A DNA stretch of 64,000 nucleotides from QIAW01 sp035487295 (GTDB taxonomy: Bacteria > Acidobacteriota > Terriglobia > Terriglobales > Acidobacteriaceae): positions 124,001 through 188,000 of the forward strand of contig DATHMH010000012.1 in the NCBI GenBank assembly GCA_035487295.1, in the 5' to 3' direction. How positions within the stretch are numbered: the stretch's first letter is position 1; each line of letters begins with the position of its first letter. A model generated the notes under the pieces. It ran no database searches, had not been told where the DNA came from, and worked only from the letters and a program-made list of their open reading frames with translations. Below, one piece after another: positions 50,535-59,006 of the stretch. Both the position numbers and the translations under genes were made by a program.

Positions 50535-50655
50535 GTTTTTTGTCTTGGTCTTAGATGGAACAACCCCGAAGGGGTGACGTATCATAGCCCAGCGCTTCAG
50601 CGCTGTGTGTGTGCAAAAATGGTGTTAGTCCCGTAGGGACGACGCCCTTCAAGTT
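50535..50655. repeat. Composite palindromic intergenic repeat
   Basis: Three small palindromes in a row: CCCCGAAGGGG, CAGCGCTTCAGCGCTG and GTCCCGTAGGGAC, in the 250-bp gap upstream of the kinase. From general knowledge, this CCCCGAAGGGG...AGCGCT...CCCGTAGGGACG assembly occurs in many copies in some soil bacteria. No gene lies in the gap. Confidence 0.5.
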
Positions 50656-50719
50656 CTCACGCAGATCTTTAGCCCCTGAGTATTAAAAATTCACATCCCG
50701 AAATTCTTGAAACACGCTC

Positions 50720-51373
50720 TTAGAACTGGTTGTCACTCGTAAACTTCTCCCAGCCCTCATTAGAAGCAAACCCGTATTCGCGCCAGTTGGATATCTTGCC
50801 ATTCTTCATCTTCACAATCACCATGCCATGGAAACGGCGACGGCCTTCCTGCGTAAACTCCCCCGCTCCAATCTGCTCCTGTTCATTGAAAAGAAGATGA
50901 TGCCACTGTATTGCTATGGCCCCTCCCTTGTTGCCGCTAAACAACTTGGCGATAGCAGCCCGGCCTTTGTGGGTTTGTTCGCCGGCAGGGTTACTGTAAA
51001 CGGCATCTTCGCCAAACATCCCTGCCGCTTTGGAGGCATTGCCTTCGCTTCGGCCTTGGGCAACCGTATTCATGATCCTGTAAAAATCTTCAGCAGAAAT
51101 TCTCGCCGCAGCCTCCTCCGGCTCTGGTTTTTTGATCAACTGTCCGTCATCATCTTCAAACGGCTGTTTACCCGGCGTGTCGCTCTCCAGCCGGCAGTTG
51201 CAGGGATTGTTAGCATCGTTGCAGGCCCAATGTGTGCCGCGCGGAGGAGCGGCGTGCTCACACATCATAGGAAGCCGCCGCGGGTTGCCCGCGGGCGAAG
51301 GTTGCTGCTGGCCGTAGCTAACGGCGCCGCTCACGCTCAAAATTAGGACAAGCAGGATTCTGCTATACTGCAT
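50720..51373 (-). CDS. Exported SnoaL/NTF2-like domain protein
   Basis: 217 residues. Signal peptide (about 1-21, ending SYGQ), a Cys-containing stretch (MMCEHAAPPRGTHWACNDANNPCNCR), then an NTF2-like domain (about 92-212: FYRIMNTVAQGRSEGNASKAAGMFGEDAVYSNP, FHGMVIVKMKNGKISNWREYG). SnoaL-like domains are small binding or catalytic folds; no function can be given. The cysteines fit an oxidising periplasm. Monocistronic. Confidence 0.72.
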   Translation of the reverse strand: MQYSRILLVLILSVSGAVSYGQQQPSPAGNPRRLPMMCEHAAPPRGTHWACNDANNPCNCRLESDTPGKQPFEDDDGQLIKKPEPEEAAARISAEDFYRIMNTVAQGRSEGNASKAAGMFGEDAVYSNPAGEQTHKGRAAIAKLFSGNKGGAIAIQWHHLLFNEQEQIGAGEFTQEGRRRFHGMVIVKMKNGKISNWREYGFASNEGWEKFTSDNQF

Positions 51374-51430
51374 CGCTAGCTCTCCTTGTGTCTTAGAGTT
51401 TTATCTTAGTCAATGGACAGGCCAAACGGC

Positions 51431-51646
51431 ATGAAAATCATTTTTGCGGTAGGGCTCATTATCTTGATCTTAGGGGTTGTTTCTCTTTTCGTGCCCATAC
51501 CGCGACGAGAAACCCATGGTTTCAAGGCCGGAGACATCAATATTGCAGTGCAGACACGAAACGACGAGAAGGTTTCTCCGATTATAAGCGCCGTGCTGAT
51601 CGTTGCCGGCGCGGGCCTGATGATCGCCGGCTCACGGCGGGGCTGA
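51431..51646 (+). CDS. Small two-helix membrane protein
   Basis: 71 residues with helices at both ends (IIFAVGLIILILGVVSLFV and SPIISAVLIVAGAGLMIAG) and a polar middle (RRETHGFKAGDINIAVQT). Small proteins of this pattern occur in related bacteria without a known role. ATG 51431 is preferred; ATG 51413 would add six residues. A bidirectional terminator follows. Confidence 0.6.
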   Translation: MKIIFAVGLIILILGVVSLFVPIPRRETHGFKAGDINIAVQTRNDEKVSPIISAVLIVAGAGLMIAGSRRG

Positions 51647-51728
51647 TTATCGAAGGGCTCCGCAACCCTCCCGGCACTTGCCTTGTTCATTCTGTTCCGC
51701 TGCCAGGCCATACTCTTACTAATAAAAT

Positions 51729-51752
51729 AAAAGCCCGCCGTAGCGGGCTTTT
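51729..51752. terminator. Bidirectional intrinsic terminator
   Basis: AAAAGCCCGC-CGTA-GCGGGCTTTT: six GC pairs plus A/T arms giving T-tracts on both strands. It lies between the convergent small membrane protein gene and ctpA. Confidence 0.88.
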
Positions 51753-51775
51753 AATTCTTACCAGTTCAACCCGGC

Positions 51776-53389
51776 TTACTGGGTTGGCGAGTGGGCAGTG
51801 TTTCGGTCTGCGATAACCTTGCGGGCGTTTTCTGCCAGTTCCTTGGCTTTGGGCAACAGATCCAGCGCCTTCAATATCTCAGGATCGTCCTCGGCATGCA
51901 CCTTCAGCCCTTCCTGCTGGCCAAATTCCGAGATGAATAACTCGCTCTTGATATTCGCTTTTACCCAATCCTGCTCGTTCGTGAGATCGGCTTCATTGAA
52001 GGTTACTTTCTGGTCATCGAGAAAGTGGCGGAAGTCCTGCATGACGGTGTCATCCACTTGAAAGTCCTGGTTAATATGCTTTCCGATCAGGTAATGTTTC
52101 GCGAAATTAAAGAAAGCGTAATGCTGCAACAGAGTGTCCTGGAATGGGGTTGACTTGGGGGTCCCGATTTTTACGTCTGGAGTGATGCCGCCACCGCCAT
52201 AAACGGTGCGGCCGCTGTCGGTAAGCTTAACTTCTTTGTTGGCGATATTAGCGCTGTCTTTATCGGTGTTGTAGTAGTAATCGTAGAGCGATACGCCGTT
52301 GTAATCGCGCTGAATCAGGCGGCCGCTGGGCGTGTAGTACTTGGCCGTGGTCAACGCCAACCCGGTGTTCTCCGAGAGCGGATACACAGTCTGCACCAGG
52401 CCCTTGCCAAACGTGGTTTCACCCACAATCAGGCCGCGGTCGTGGTCTTGGATGGCGCCGGAAACAATCTCAGCCGCCGAAGCGGTGCCGCGATTCACCA
52501 GCACTACCAGGGGATATTCTTTGCCTCCGTTACCGTGGGCTGCGCGATAAATTTTTTCCGGTGAAGAGCGGCCATGATGGGAGACGATGACTTGTCCCTT
52601 GCGCAGGAATTTATCGGCAACTCCAACCCCTTCGCTCAGCAGGCCGCCGGGGTTCTGCCGCAAATCCAGGATCAGCCCTTTGATATCTCCAAACTCATCC
52701 AGCGCGTCGCTCACCTCGTGTTCGGTGGTCTCCTGGAAGCCTGAGACGTGCATGTAACCGATGCCGGGGCGAATCAAAAAATGCAGGTCCACGCTGTATC
52801 GGGGAATTTCATCGCGGATGACCTTGAATTCCAATGGCTTGTCGGTGCCCTCGCGCAGGACTGTGATCTTTACCTGGGTGCCCTTGGGCCCCTTCAGCAG
52901 GTCGGCTACGTCGCTCGTGCTCATGTTGTCAGTGGGCTTGCCATCCACAGCGATAATTACGTCGCCCGGACGTATGCCGGCGCGATAGGCCGGGGTGCCT
53001 ACAAAGGGCGCAATTACGATGACTTTATTGTTCCTCGGACCAACCTGCATGCCCACGCCGTAGTACTTGCCGCGTTGCTCCTCGCGCAACAGGGAGTACG
53101 ATTTGGGATCGAAGAAATTCGAGTGCGGATCGAGCACCCGCAGCATCCCCGGAATGGCGCCGTTATAGATGGCCTTCTCAGGGTCGACCTGGTCGGCATA
53201 GTTCTGCTCGACGACGGTATAAACCTGCGAGAAGCTGCGTAGACTTTCATTCAGGCCCGTGCTATCTGATAAATCCGTGTCTGTGCCGATTCTCTGGCCA
53301 AAAACTGCTCCCAGAAAACCGCAGGTTAAAATGACAAAAGAAACTAAGAGGAGAGAGCGCAGAGAGTGACGAGAAACACGAGCCATCAT
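51776..53389 (-). CDS. ctpA: S41 family C-terminal processing protease
   Basis: 537 residues. N-terminal membrane anchor or signal (LRSLLLVSFVILTCGFLGAVFG), then a PDZ domain (about 110-195: GVGMQVGPRNNKVIVIAPFVGTPAYRAGIRPGDVI in parts) and the S41 protease core with catalytic serine in RGTASAAEIVSGA and lysine in TTFGKGLVQ. It cleaves C-termini of periplasmic proteins. The C-terminal 100 residues are an extension with a charged end. ATG 53389 or 53386. Single gene, divergent from the tat operon. Confidence 0.93.
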   Translation of the reverse strand: MMARVSRHSLRSLLLVSFVILTCGFLGAVFGQRIGTDTDLSDSTGLNESLRSFSQVYTVVEQNYADQVDPEKAIYNGAIPGMLRVLDPHSNFFDPKSYSLLREEQRGKYYGVGMQVGPRNNKVIVIAPFVGTPAYRAGIRPGDVIIAVDGKPTDNMSTSDVADLLKGPKGTQVKITVLREGTDKPLEFKVIRDEIPRYSVDLHFLIRPGIGYMHVSGFQETTEHEVSDALDEFGDIKGLILDLRQNPGGLLSEGVGVADKFLRKGQVIVSHHGRSSPEKIYRAAHGNGGKEYPLVVLVNRGTASAAEIVSGAIQDHDRGLIVGETTFGKGLVQTVYPLSENTGLALTTAKYYTPSGRLIQRDYNGVSLYDYYYNTDKDSANIANKEVKLTDSGRTVYGGGGITPDVKIGTPKSTPFQDTLLQHYAFFNFAKHYLIGKHINQDFQVDDTVMQDFRHFLDDQKVTFNEADLTNEQDWVKANIKSELFISEFGQQEGLKVHAEDDPEILKALDLLPKAKELAENARKVIADRNTAHSPTQ

Positions 53390-53557
53390 GTACTTCCTAT
53401 ACGACTACCGGAGCTTGGAATTTGCCGATAGTCTTAAGTTGGTTTTGTATGCAGTATAACATGGTAATTTCACAGTTTTTTCGCGAACTTTCCCTTGTTT
53501 TTTGACGTCACGCGCCCGCAAACGTCATCCAATGAGGGGTAGCACAACAGTCCCAGA

Positions 53558-53589
53558 TTTAGATGCGGCTCTACGGGTTTAGATGCGAC
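53558..53589. repeat. Ten-base direct repeat with 20-bp spacing
   Basis: TTTAGATGCG at 53558-53567 and again at 53578-53587, each followed by a purine and C. The two sites lie on the same face of the helix, about 100-125 bp upstream of tatA. It could be a regulator binding site. The rest of the 290-bp gap between ctpA and tatA shows no gene. Confidence 0.35.
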
Positions 53590-53682
53590 CCCTAATAGCG
53601 GCAAGCTGCGACGCACTATATACGCCGTTATCAGTCCTTTACGGGTCGGTAACTGATATTATTGAATCTTAATTGTGATCCT

Positions 53683-54012
53683 ATGGAGTCTGAACTTCTT
53701 TTTATCTTTCTGCTGGCGCTGATATTGCTTGGTCCGCGCAAGCTGCCTGAGCTGGGCCGTATGATCGGCAAGGCCATGGCCGAATTCAAGCGCGCCAAGA
53801 ACGAATTTACCTCCCAGATCGAGAGCGAAGTCCGCCGTCTGGAAGAAGAGAGCAACAAATTGCTGCCGGCAGAGAGCAATTTGCTGGCAGAAAGCACCAA
53901 TACGATTCAGCCTCCTACCCAGGCTCCTACGGGTACTGTGACCTCAAGCGGCGAGGCTACCTCAGGCCCATCGGTGAATGGGGCCGGCGCCTCCCAGGAA
54001 ACTCATGCCTGA
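53683..54012 (+). CDS. tatA: Twin-arginine translocase subunit TatA/TatB
   Basis: 109 residues: an N-terminal membrane helix (ELLFIFLLALILLG), the hinge GPRKLPELGR, an amphipathic helix (MIGKAMAEFKRAKNEFTSQIES) and a low-complexity tail. It forms the translocation pore or the TatBC receptor for folded proteins. The motif does not settle TatA against TatB; a single gene before tatC may do both jobs. ATG 53683 is chosen; the in-frame TTG at 53662 is weak. Its stop overlaps tatC by eight bases. Confidence 0.9.
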   Translation: MESELLFIFLLALILLGPRKLPELGRMIGKAMAEFKRAKNEFTSQIESEVRRLEEESNKLLPAESNLLAESTNTIQPPTQAPTGTVTSSGEATSGPSVNGAGASQETHA

Positions 54013-54802
54013 ATTGATGGAAGAAAACTCCTCTTCTCCTTCGCGCATGGAGCAGATGAAGTCCATGTCGCTGATCGAGCACCTGGAAGAGCTGCGTCGG
54101 CGGATTATCTGGTCCATTGTATGGGTCGGGGTCTTTTTCTTCTTTTGCTGGGGATACGCCGCGCAAATCTTTCATTACGTGCAGCAGCCGGTGATTGACG
54201 CGCTGCGTGAAAACAAACTGCCTCAAACCCTGGTGTATACCAACCCCACCGATCCTTTTAATCTTTATATGAAAACCGGATTGGTGGCGGGCATCTTTCT
54301 GGCCTCTCCGTTTGTGTTGTACAACGTGTGGCTGTTCATCTCGCCGGGGCTCTATCGCCGCGAGAAGCGTTATGTTTTCCCCTTCATGTTCTCCACCGTT
54401 GCGCTCTTCTTGTGTGGTGGATTCTTTGGCTACAAAATGGTATTTCCGCAGGCGCTGACGTTTCTCATCAGTTATGGGAGCCAGTTCACTCCCATGATTA
54501 CCGTCACCGAGTACACCAGTTTGTTCCTGACGATCATTCTGGGATTGGGCGTGATCTTCGAGATGCCCATCCTGATTTTCTTCCTGGCGCTGATGGGAAT
54601 TGTGAGCGCCAGGTGGTTGTGGCGCAACCTGCGGTATTCCATCCTGATTATCTTCATCATCGCGGCTGTGCTTACGCCCACCACGGATATTCTGAACATG
54701 TGCATTTTCGCGGCCCCGATGATTGCGCTCTACATATTGAGCATAGGCATAGCCTGGCTTGTGCATCCTTCGCGAAGAAAGGCACGCGCGCAGCAGTCAT
54801 GA
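54005..54802 (+). CDS. tatC: Twin-arginine translocase subunit TatC
   Basis: 265 residues with six membrane helices. TatC features: MSLIEHLEELRRRIIWSI near residue 20, the FNLYMKTGLVAGIFLASPFVLYNVW region (read in parts), FGYKMVFPQALTFLI and EMPILIFFLALMGIVSARWL. It recognises twin-arginine signal peptides. ATG 54005 lies inside the tatA/B end; the stop overlaps the next gene (ATGA). Tat substrates in this window could include the Rieske or propeller proteins, but no RR motif was seen in them. Confidence 0.94.
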   Translation: MPELMEENSSSPSRMEQMKSMSLIEHLEELRRRIIWSIVWVGVFFFFCWGYAAQIFHYVQQPVIDALRENKLPQTLVYTNPTDPFNLYMKTGLVAGIFLASPFVLYNVWLFISPGLYRREKRYVFPFMFSTVALFLCGGFFGYKMVFPQALTFLISYGSQFTPMITVTEYTSLFLTIILGLGVIFEMPILIFFLALMGIVSARWLWRNLRYSILIIFIIAAVLTPTTDILNMCIFAAPMIALYILSIGIAWLVHPSRRKARAQQS

Positions 54803-55833
54803 GACCGGGTAATGTTTGTTTGTTACTCGGCCTGGCTCTGACGCTGCTATGCAGCGCCTGCACGCAGCCAACTTCCGCGCAAAAACATGATCCGGCCGCC
54901 TCGCCCCAGCTGGCAGCAACTCCCGAGGACTCCGCTTCCTCATCTGCTATTGCCCAGAACCTTGCCCCGGAGAAGGCCGCGCCACAAAACCCCGCTCCGC
55001 AGAGCGTTGCTCCTCGCGTCAACGCCGCTCGGGCCATGCAATACACACGTGAGATCGTGGCCATGGGGCCGCGCCCCATCGGCAGCCCGGCACATCGGCG
55101 GCTCGAAGAGTATTTACGCCTGCACTTAAAAAACACGGCAGCCAGCGTTCAGGAAGATGCCTTCACCGCGCAAACTCCTGCCGGCCCTTTTCCCATGCGA
55201 AACTTTATTGCCGAATATCCCGGCAGCAAAGACGGCGTAGTGGTGATGGCATCGCATTACGACACCGTGCTTCCCCTGAAGAACTTCGTCGGCGCCAACG
55301 ATGGCGGCTCCAGCACCGGCCTGCTGCTCGAGCTGGGCAATCAGCTTCACAGCCAGGGCAAACTGCCCGGTTACAGCGTGTGGCTGGTCTTTCTGGATGG
55401 TGAAGAGGCGGTCAGGCAATGGTCTGATACCGACAGCGTTTATGGCAGCCGCCACTTGGCGGAAAAGTGGAGCGCCGACGGCACCATCAAAAAGCTCAGA
55501 GCTTTCCTGCTGGCAGACATGATCGGCGACAAAGACCTCGACATTCTGCGCGATGAGAATTCCACTCCATGGCTGGAAGATCTTGTAATGCAAGCCGCCG
55601 GCAATCTGGGACTTCAGTCATATTTCTTCGCCAATACTACAGGCATCGGAGACGACCACATCCCCTTCGCCAAAGCGGGTGTCCCAGTGGCTGACCTGAT
55701 TGATTTCACCTACGGCTACAACAACGTCTTCTGGCACACGCCGGAAGATACTATGGACAAGCTGAGCGCTCACAGCCTTGAGGTTACGGGAAACGTCATG
55801 CTGGAGACAAAGCGGCTATTGGACCAGAAGTAG
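54799..55833 (+). CDS. M28 family peptidase / glutaminyl-peptide cyclotransferase-like lipoprotein
   Basis: 344 residues. Lipobox CSAC near residue 20, a low-complexity stretch to about residue 70, then the M28 fold: MASHYDTVL, the first zinc Asp in GANDGGSSTGLLLELG, LVFLDGEEAVRQWSDTDSVYGSRHLAEKW, and the last ligand in GDDHIPFAKAGVPVADLIDF. The DGEEA...W...D-S-xYGSRHLA run is strikingly like animal glutaminyl cyclase, which forms N-terminal pyroglutamate. The enzyme may therefore cyclise exported peptides rather than cleave them. It overlaps tatC by four bases. Confidence 0.85.
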   Translation: MRPGNVCLLLGLALTLLCSACTQPTSAQKHDPAASPQLAATPEDSASSSAIAQNLAPEKAAPQNPAPQSVAPRVNAARAMQYTREIVAMGPRPIGSPAHRRLEEYLRLHLKNTAASVQEDAFTAQTPAGPFPMRNFIAEYPGSKDGVVVMASHYDTVLPLKNFVGANDGGSSTGLLLELGNQLHSQGKLPGYSVWLVFLDGEEAVRQWSDTDSVYGSRHLAEKWSADGTIKKLRAFLLADMIGDKDLDILRDENSTPWLEDLVMQAAGNLGLQSYFFANTTGIGDDHIPFAKAGVPVADLIDFTYGYNNVFWHTPEDTMDKLSAHSLEVTGNVMLETKRLLDQK

Positions 55834-55844
55834 CCTTTTAGTTT

Positions 55845-55885
55845 TTCCTTCGTGTCCCTTTATGCCCTTTGTGGTTAAGTTTTAG
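55845..55885. repeat. CACAAAGG-CACGAAGG intergenic repeat
   Basis: On the minus strand TTAACCACAAAGGGCATAAA then GGGACACGAAGG. A similar stretch is at 58041-58080 (TTAACCATAAAGGACACGAA, GGAAGCACAAAGG). Both lie at gene ends and do not code. Confidence 0.45.
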
Positions 55886-55887
55886 CT

Positions 55888-56697
55888 CTACGCCACTTTC
55901 TTGATCTCTCCCTTGCTGCGAATGATGTACACCTCGCCATTTCGGACGTCGGTTGTATAGGTCTCGATCTTCTGCTGTGCCGGTCCGGCGACTACGCGGC
56001 CGGTGGCTACATCGAATTGCGATCCGTGCCACGGGCACTGCACCATGCAGCCGACCAGTGCTCCATCAGAAAGTGGTCCGCCCTTGTGGGTACAGTGGTC
56101 AGAGAAAGCGAACATCCCATCCCGGCAGCGGGCCAACACCACGCGCTCGCCGGCGATCTTGACCAGCATCATCTGGCCGTCGGCCAGCTCGCTCAGATGG
56201 GCCGCCGGCCGCTGCCAGCTATCAATCGTGCGTTCCTTAAACTGGCCGGCGCCGGCATAGCGATGGTCCACTCCAATTTGGTTGCGATAAACCAGCGTGC
56301 CACCCAACCATCCCGAGATAGCAATCCCCAGCACGCCAATGGCAGAAAGAAATAAAGACAGGTTATCGGGCATAGCCGCGGAGCCGCCCCGGCGAATCGC
56401 TATGGCGATAAACAACAGCAGCGCCGTCGAGTTGAGCAGACCATGAATATATCCGCGCTGCCGGGCGCTCGATGAAGGCGGCACAGCCAGGAACAGATCA
56501 ATAACGCCGGGGATGGCAGCCAATGCCGCCATCACGCATCCGGCAACCACGCAGTAAAAACCCGCCGCCCACAGAAGGCCATTGCCGCTCATGCGGCCAA
56601 GAAGATCGAAGACAAAGCTGAAGACCCATAGCCCGATGGGGAAAGCCACCAGCATGGGGTGCAAAGGATGTGACTGGAAGTGCGCGCGCGAACGCAT
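55888..56697 (-). CDS. DUF2231 membrane domain fused to a Rieske iron-sulfur domain
   Basis: 269 residues. Four membrane helices (about 14-130; HPLHPMLVAFPIGLWVFSFVFD is the DUF2231 start) followed by a Rieske domain (about 160-265) with cluster ligands C202-x-H204 (CTHKGGPLSDG) and C221-x2-H224 (CPWHGSQFD). DUF2231 is a putative haem-binding membrane domain, so the fusion looks like an electron-transfer protein. The Rieske part is on the C-terminal side of the last helix. The partner is unknown; no oxygenase gene is near. Confidence 0.88.
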   Translation of the reverse strand: MRSRAHFQSHPLHPMLVAFPIGLWVFSFVFDLLGRMSGNGLLWAAGFYCVVAGCVMAALAAIPGVIDLFLAVPPSSSARQRGYIHGLLNSTALLLFIAIAIRRGGSAAMPDNLSLFLSAIGVLGIAISGWLGGTLVYRNQIGVDHRYAGAGQFKERTIDSWQRPAAHLSELADGQMMLVKIAGERVVLARCRDGMFAFSDHCTHKGGPLSDGALVGCMVQCPWHGSQFDVATGRVVAGPAQQKIETYTTDVRNGEVYIIRSKGEIKKVA

Positions 56698-56767
56698 AAG
56701 GTACTCCTGATTTATGTGGGATACCGATAGTCAATATAGGGATGGCCAAACAGCGCGGAAGACTTCA

Positions 56768-56797
56768 GCAGAGATATAGCAAGCTACGTCTCTACGG
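56768..56797. repeat. Palindromic intergenic repeat, family P1 copy d
   Basis: GCAGAGATATAGCAAGCTAC followed by GTCTCTACGG. Right flank and core match the cobB copy at 28134-28163. It lies between the Rieske gene start and the threonine synthase stop. Confidence 0.65.
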
Positions 56798-56819
56798 TGA
56801 TTCGTGGTGGGTATCTGGG

Positions 56820-58028
56820 TCAGTAAGGCCCAATGATCCCGCCAATATTGCGTGCAGCAGGCTGCGAAGCCACAGATTTTTTGGCCGCACCGTCAATCAC
56901 ATCGATGTACTTAAGCCCAGAGCCGGTATTGAAAAGCACAGTAACATCGTTTTCAGTGAGAAATCCGCTGCCCCTCAGCTTCTGATAAGCCACCAGAGCA
57001 GCGGCTCCTTCAGGCGCAGCGAACACACCCTCAGTACGCGCCCAGTGCTGGACTGCTTCGAAGATCTCGGCATCGCTGGCCGCCACTGCTGTCCCCCTGG
57101 ACTTCTTCAGTATGTCCAGAATGATGTAATCGCCATAGGGCTTGGGCACGCGCAGTCCGGCAGCCAGGGTATCGGCATTGGCCCAGGCTTCTGCGCTCAC
57201 CCTATGCTCATCAAATGCTTTAACTATTGGCGCACAACCGCTTGATTGCACAACGATCATCTTAGGACCCTCCGAACCAATCCAGCCCAGGGCTTCCATC
57301 TCTTCAAAGGCCTTCCACATGCCGATGAGTCCGACGCCGCCGCCAGTCGGATAAATGATGGCATCAGGCACCTTCCAATTGAGCTGCTCGACAACTTCGT
57401 ATCCCATGGTCTTCTTGCCTTCCACCCGAAAGGGCTCTTTCAGGGTCGAGATGTCGAACCAGCCTTCCGCCTGCTTGCGTTCATTCACCATGCGAGCACA
57501 ATCGCTGATCAGTCCATCCACCAGCGTGACCTTGGCGCCATAAGATTGGCACTCGACCAGGTTGGCTCGGGGAACGTCCCGCGGCATAAAAATATGCGCC
57601 TCAATGCCTGCCGCAGCAGCATAAGCCGCCAGTGCGCTGGCGGCATTACCGGCGGAGGGCACTGCAACTTTCTTGATTCCATACGCCTTGGCCATGGTGA
57701 TGGCGACACATAATCCGCGCGCTTTGAAGCTGCCGGTAGGGTTTAATCCTTCATCCTTCACATAAACATTTCTGTATTCCCGGCTGGCAAGCATGGGAGT
57801 AAACCCCTCGCCCAGGCTCACCGATTCGGCATCAGGCAAGACCTCGGCATAGCGCCAGAGGTCACATCTGCGTCCGGCCAGAGCTGCGGGAGTAAATGTC
57901 TTTTTGATAGCAGCCAGGTCATAGCGGGCATAGAGCACCCCGCCATCTTTCGGACACACCGTCGCGGGCTTCCCTGCTGGAATTTTTTCAGCACATTTTG
58001 AGCATTCGAGGAAAATTACTTTGGACAT
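56820..58028 (-). CDS. thrC: Threonine synthase
   Basis: 402 residues. It converts O-phosphohomoserine to threonine with PLP. N-terminal zinc-ribbon-like region with C9-x2-C12 and C25; the expected fourth cysteine (CPxCGG) is an aspartate here (CPKDGG), so zinc binding may be lost. The PLP lysine is K102 in NPTGSFKARG; other signatures are SLGEGFTPML, PSAGNAASALAAYAAAAG and YPTGGGVGLIGMWKAFEEM. Single gene; no hom or thrB next to it. Confidence 0.93.
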   Translation of the reverse strand: MSKVIFLECSKCAEKIPAGKPATVCPKDGGVLYARYDLAAIKKTFTPAALAGRRCDLWRYAEVLPDAESVSLGEGFTPMLASREYRNVYVKDEGLNPTGSFKARGLCVAITMAKAYGIKKVAVPSAGNAASALAAYAAAAGIEAHIFMPRDVPRANLVECQSYGAKVTLVDGLISDCARMVNERKQAEGWFDISTLKEPFRVEGKKTMGYEVVEQLNWKVPDAIIYPTGGGVGLIGMWKAFEEMEALGWIGSEGPKMIVVQSSGCAPIVKAFDEHRVSAEAWANADTLAAGLRVPKPYGDYIILDILKKSRGTAVAASDAEIFEAVQHWARTEGVFAAPEGAAALVAYQKLRGSGFLTENDVTVLFNTGSGLKYIDVIDGAAKKSVASQPAARNIGGIIGPY

Positions 58029-58040
58029 GCAGAAGATGAT

Positions 58041-58080
58041 TTAACCATAAAGGACACGAAGGAAGCACAAAGGCGCAAAT
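58041..58080. repeat. CATAAAGG-CACGAAGG intergenic repeat
   Basis: TTAACCATAAAGGACACGAA then GGAAGCACAAAGGCGC, 13 bp upstream of the thrC start. Same class as 55845-55885. Confidence 0.45.
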
Positions 58081-58121
58081 TTATTGCTTCACACGATTAT
58101 CGGAGGGACGCCGGCGCTACG

Positions 58122-58844
58122 TCAGGATGCCGGTAGCTGTTTGAGCAGGGCTTCGGCGCGGCGGAACCATGGACGCTCGCGGCGCTTCAGGTAACCGGGC
58201 AGGGTGGCCTTTTTATTCAGAATTCTGCGGACCATCTCCCTTGCCTCCTGCGTCTTGCCCTGTTGTTTCAAGAAAGCGGCATAGTTGTATTGCGTCTCGG
58301 AAAGAGTTGAGCCTTCGATGACTTGCTGAAACAGGCGTGCGGCCTTTTCCTGGTTTCCCAGTTGCGCGTAGGCATGCGCTAGCAAACCTGCGGCGCGCCA
58401 GTAATCGTATTTCTGATCGTAGGCGAACACGCGCTCCAGATCGGCTACCGCGGCAGGATAATCCCCTAACTGTAATTCGCTCTGCGCCCTTCCATAGAAC
58501 GGACTGGGCATATCAGTGCGCGGGGTGATGGCTTTATCGAAGCATTCGCGGGCCCTGACGTAGTTTTTCTGCTCGCTATAGATTTCGCCCAGCTCTTCGT
58601 AGTTCCCCGCTGAAGGATTATCCAGCACAGCAGTTTCGAGCTGGTTGAGTCGTTTACGCCGCTGCACCCACTGGAAGGAGTGGTTGAGCCGCAGATCCGG
58701 CAAGGCTTCTACCGCCAGGTATACCAGCGCTCCCAGGGGCCCCAAAAAGATAATGATGAAGAGCCAATACATATCTGGCCTTCGCTTGATGAAGTGAAGG
58801 ATCGCCAAGGCCTGCAGAATCAGTGAAAACGGTAGGAGTGACAT
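58122..58844 (-). CDS. TPR-repeat membrane protein
   Basis: 240 residues. Two N-terminal hydrophobic segments (LPFSLILQALAILHFI and YWLFIIIFLGPLGALVYLAVE) of the phospholipase-D-nuclease-N-terminal type, then at least three TPR-like units (YEELGEIYSEQKNYVRARECFDKAI, FYGRAQSELQLGDYPAAVADLERVF, LLAHAYAQLGNQEKAARLFQQVI). It is probably a scaffold on the inner membrane. No known function. Divergent from the HAD gene. Confidence 0.75.
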   Translation of the reverse strand: MSLLPFSLILQALAILHFIKRRPDMYWLFIIIFLGPLGALVYLAVEALPDLRLNHSFQWVQRRKRLNQLETAVLDNPSAGNYEELGEIYSEQKNYVRARECFDKAITPRTDMPSPFYGRAQSELQLGDYPAAVADLERVFAYDQKYDYWRAAGLLAHAYAQLGNQEKAARLFQQVIEGSTLSETQYNYAAFLKQQGKTQEAREMVRRILNKKATLPGYLKRRERPWFRRAEALLKQLPAS

Positions 58845-59006
58845 GCTGGGGAACGCATGGAATATAGCATAAAAGGCATCTCCGAGCTCTCAGCTCTCAG
58901 GTTCAAGTTGCCAGCTCGTCCAAGGTCAGTCACAGCTAGAAGTTCGTAGCCCCTGTCGGCAACTGGCCACCTGGCAACTGTTTTCTCGGGTGTAAAATAA
59001 AGCACA

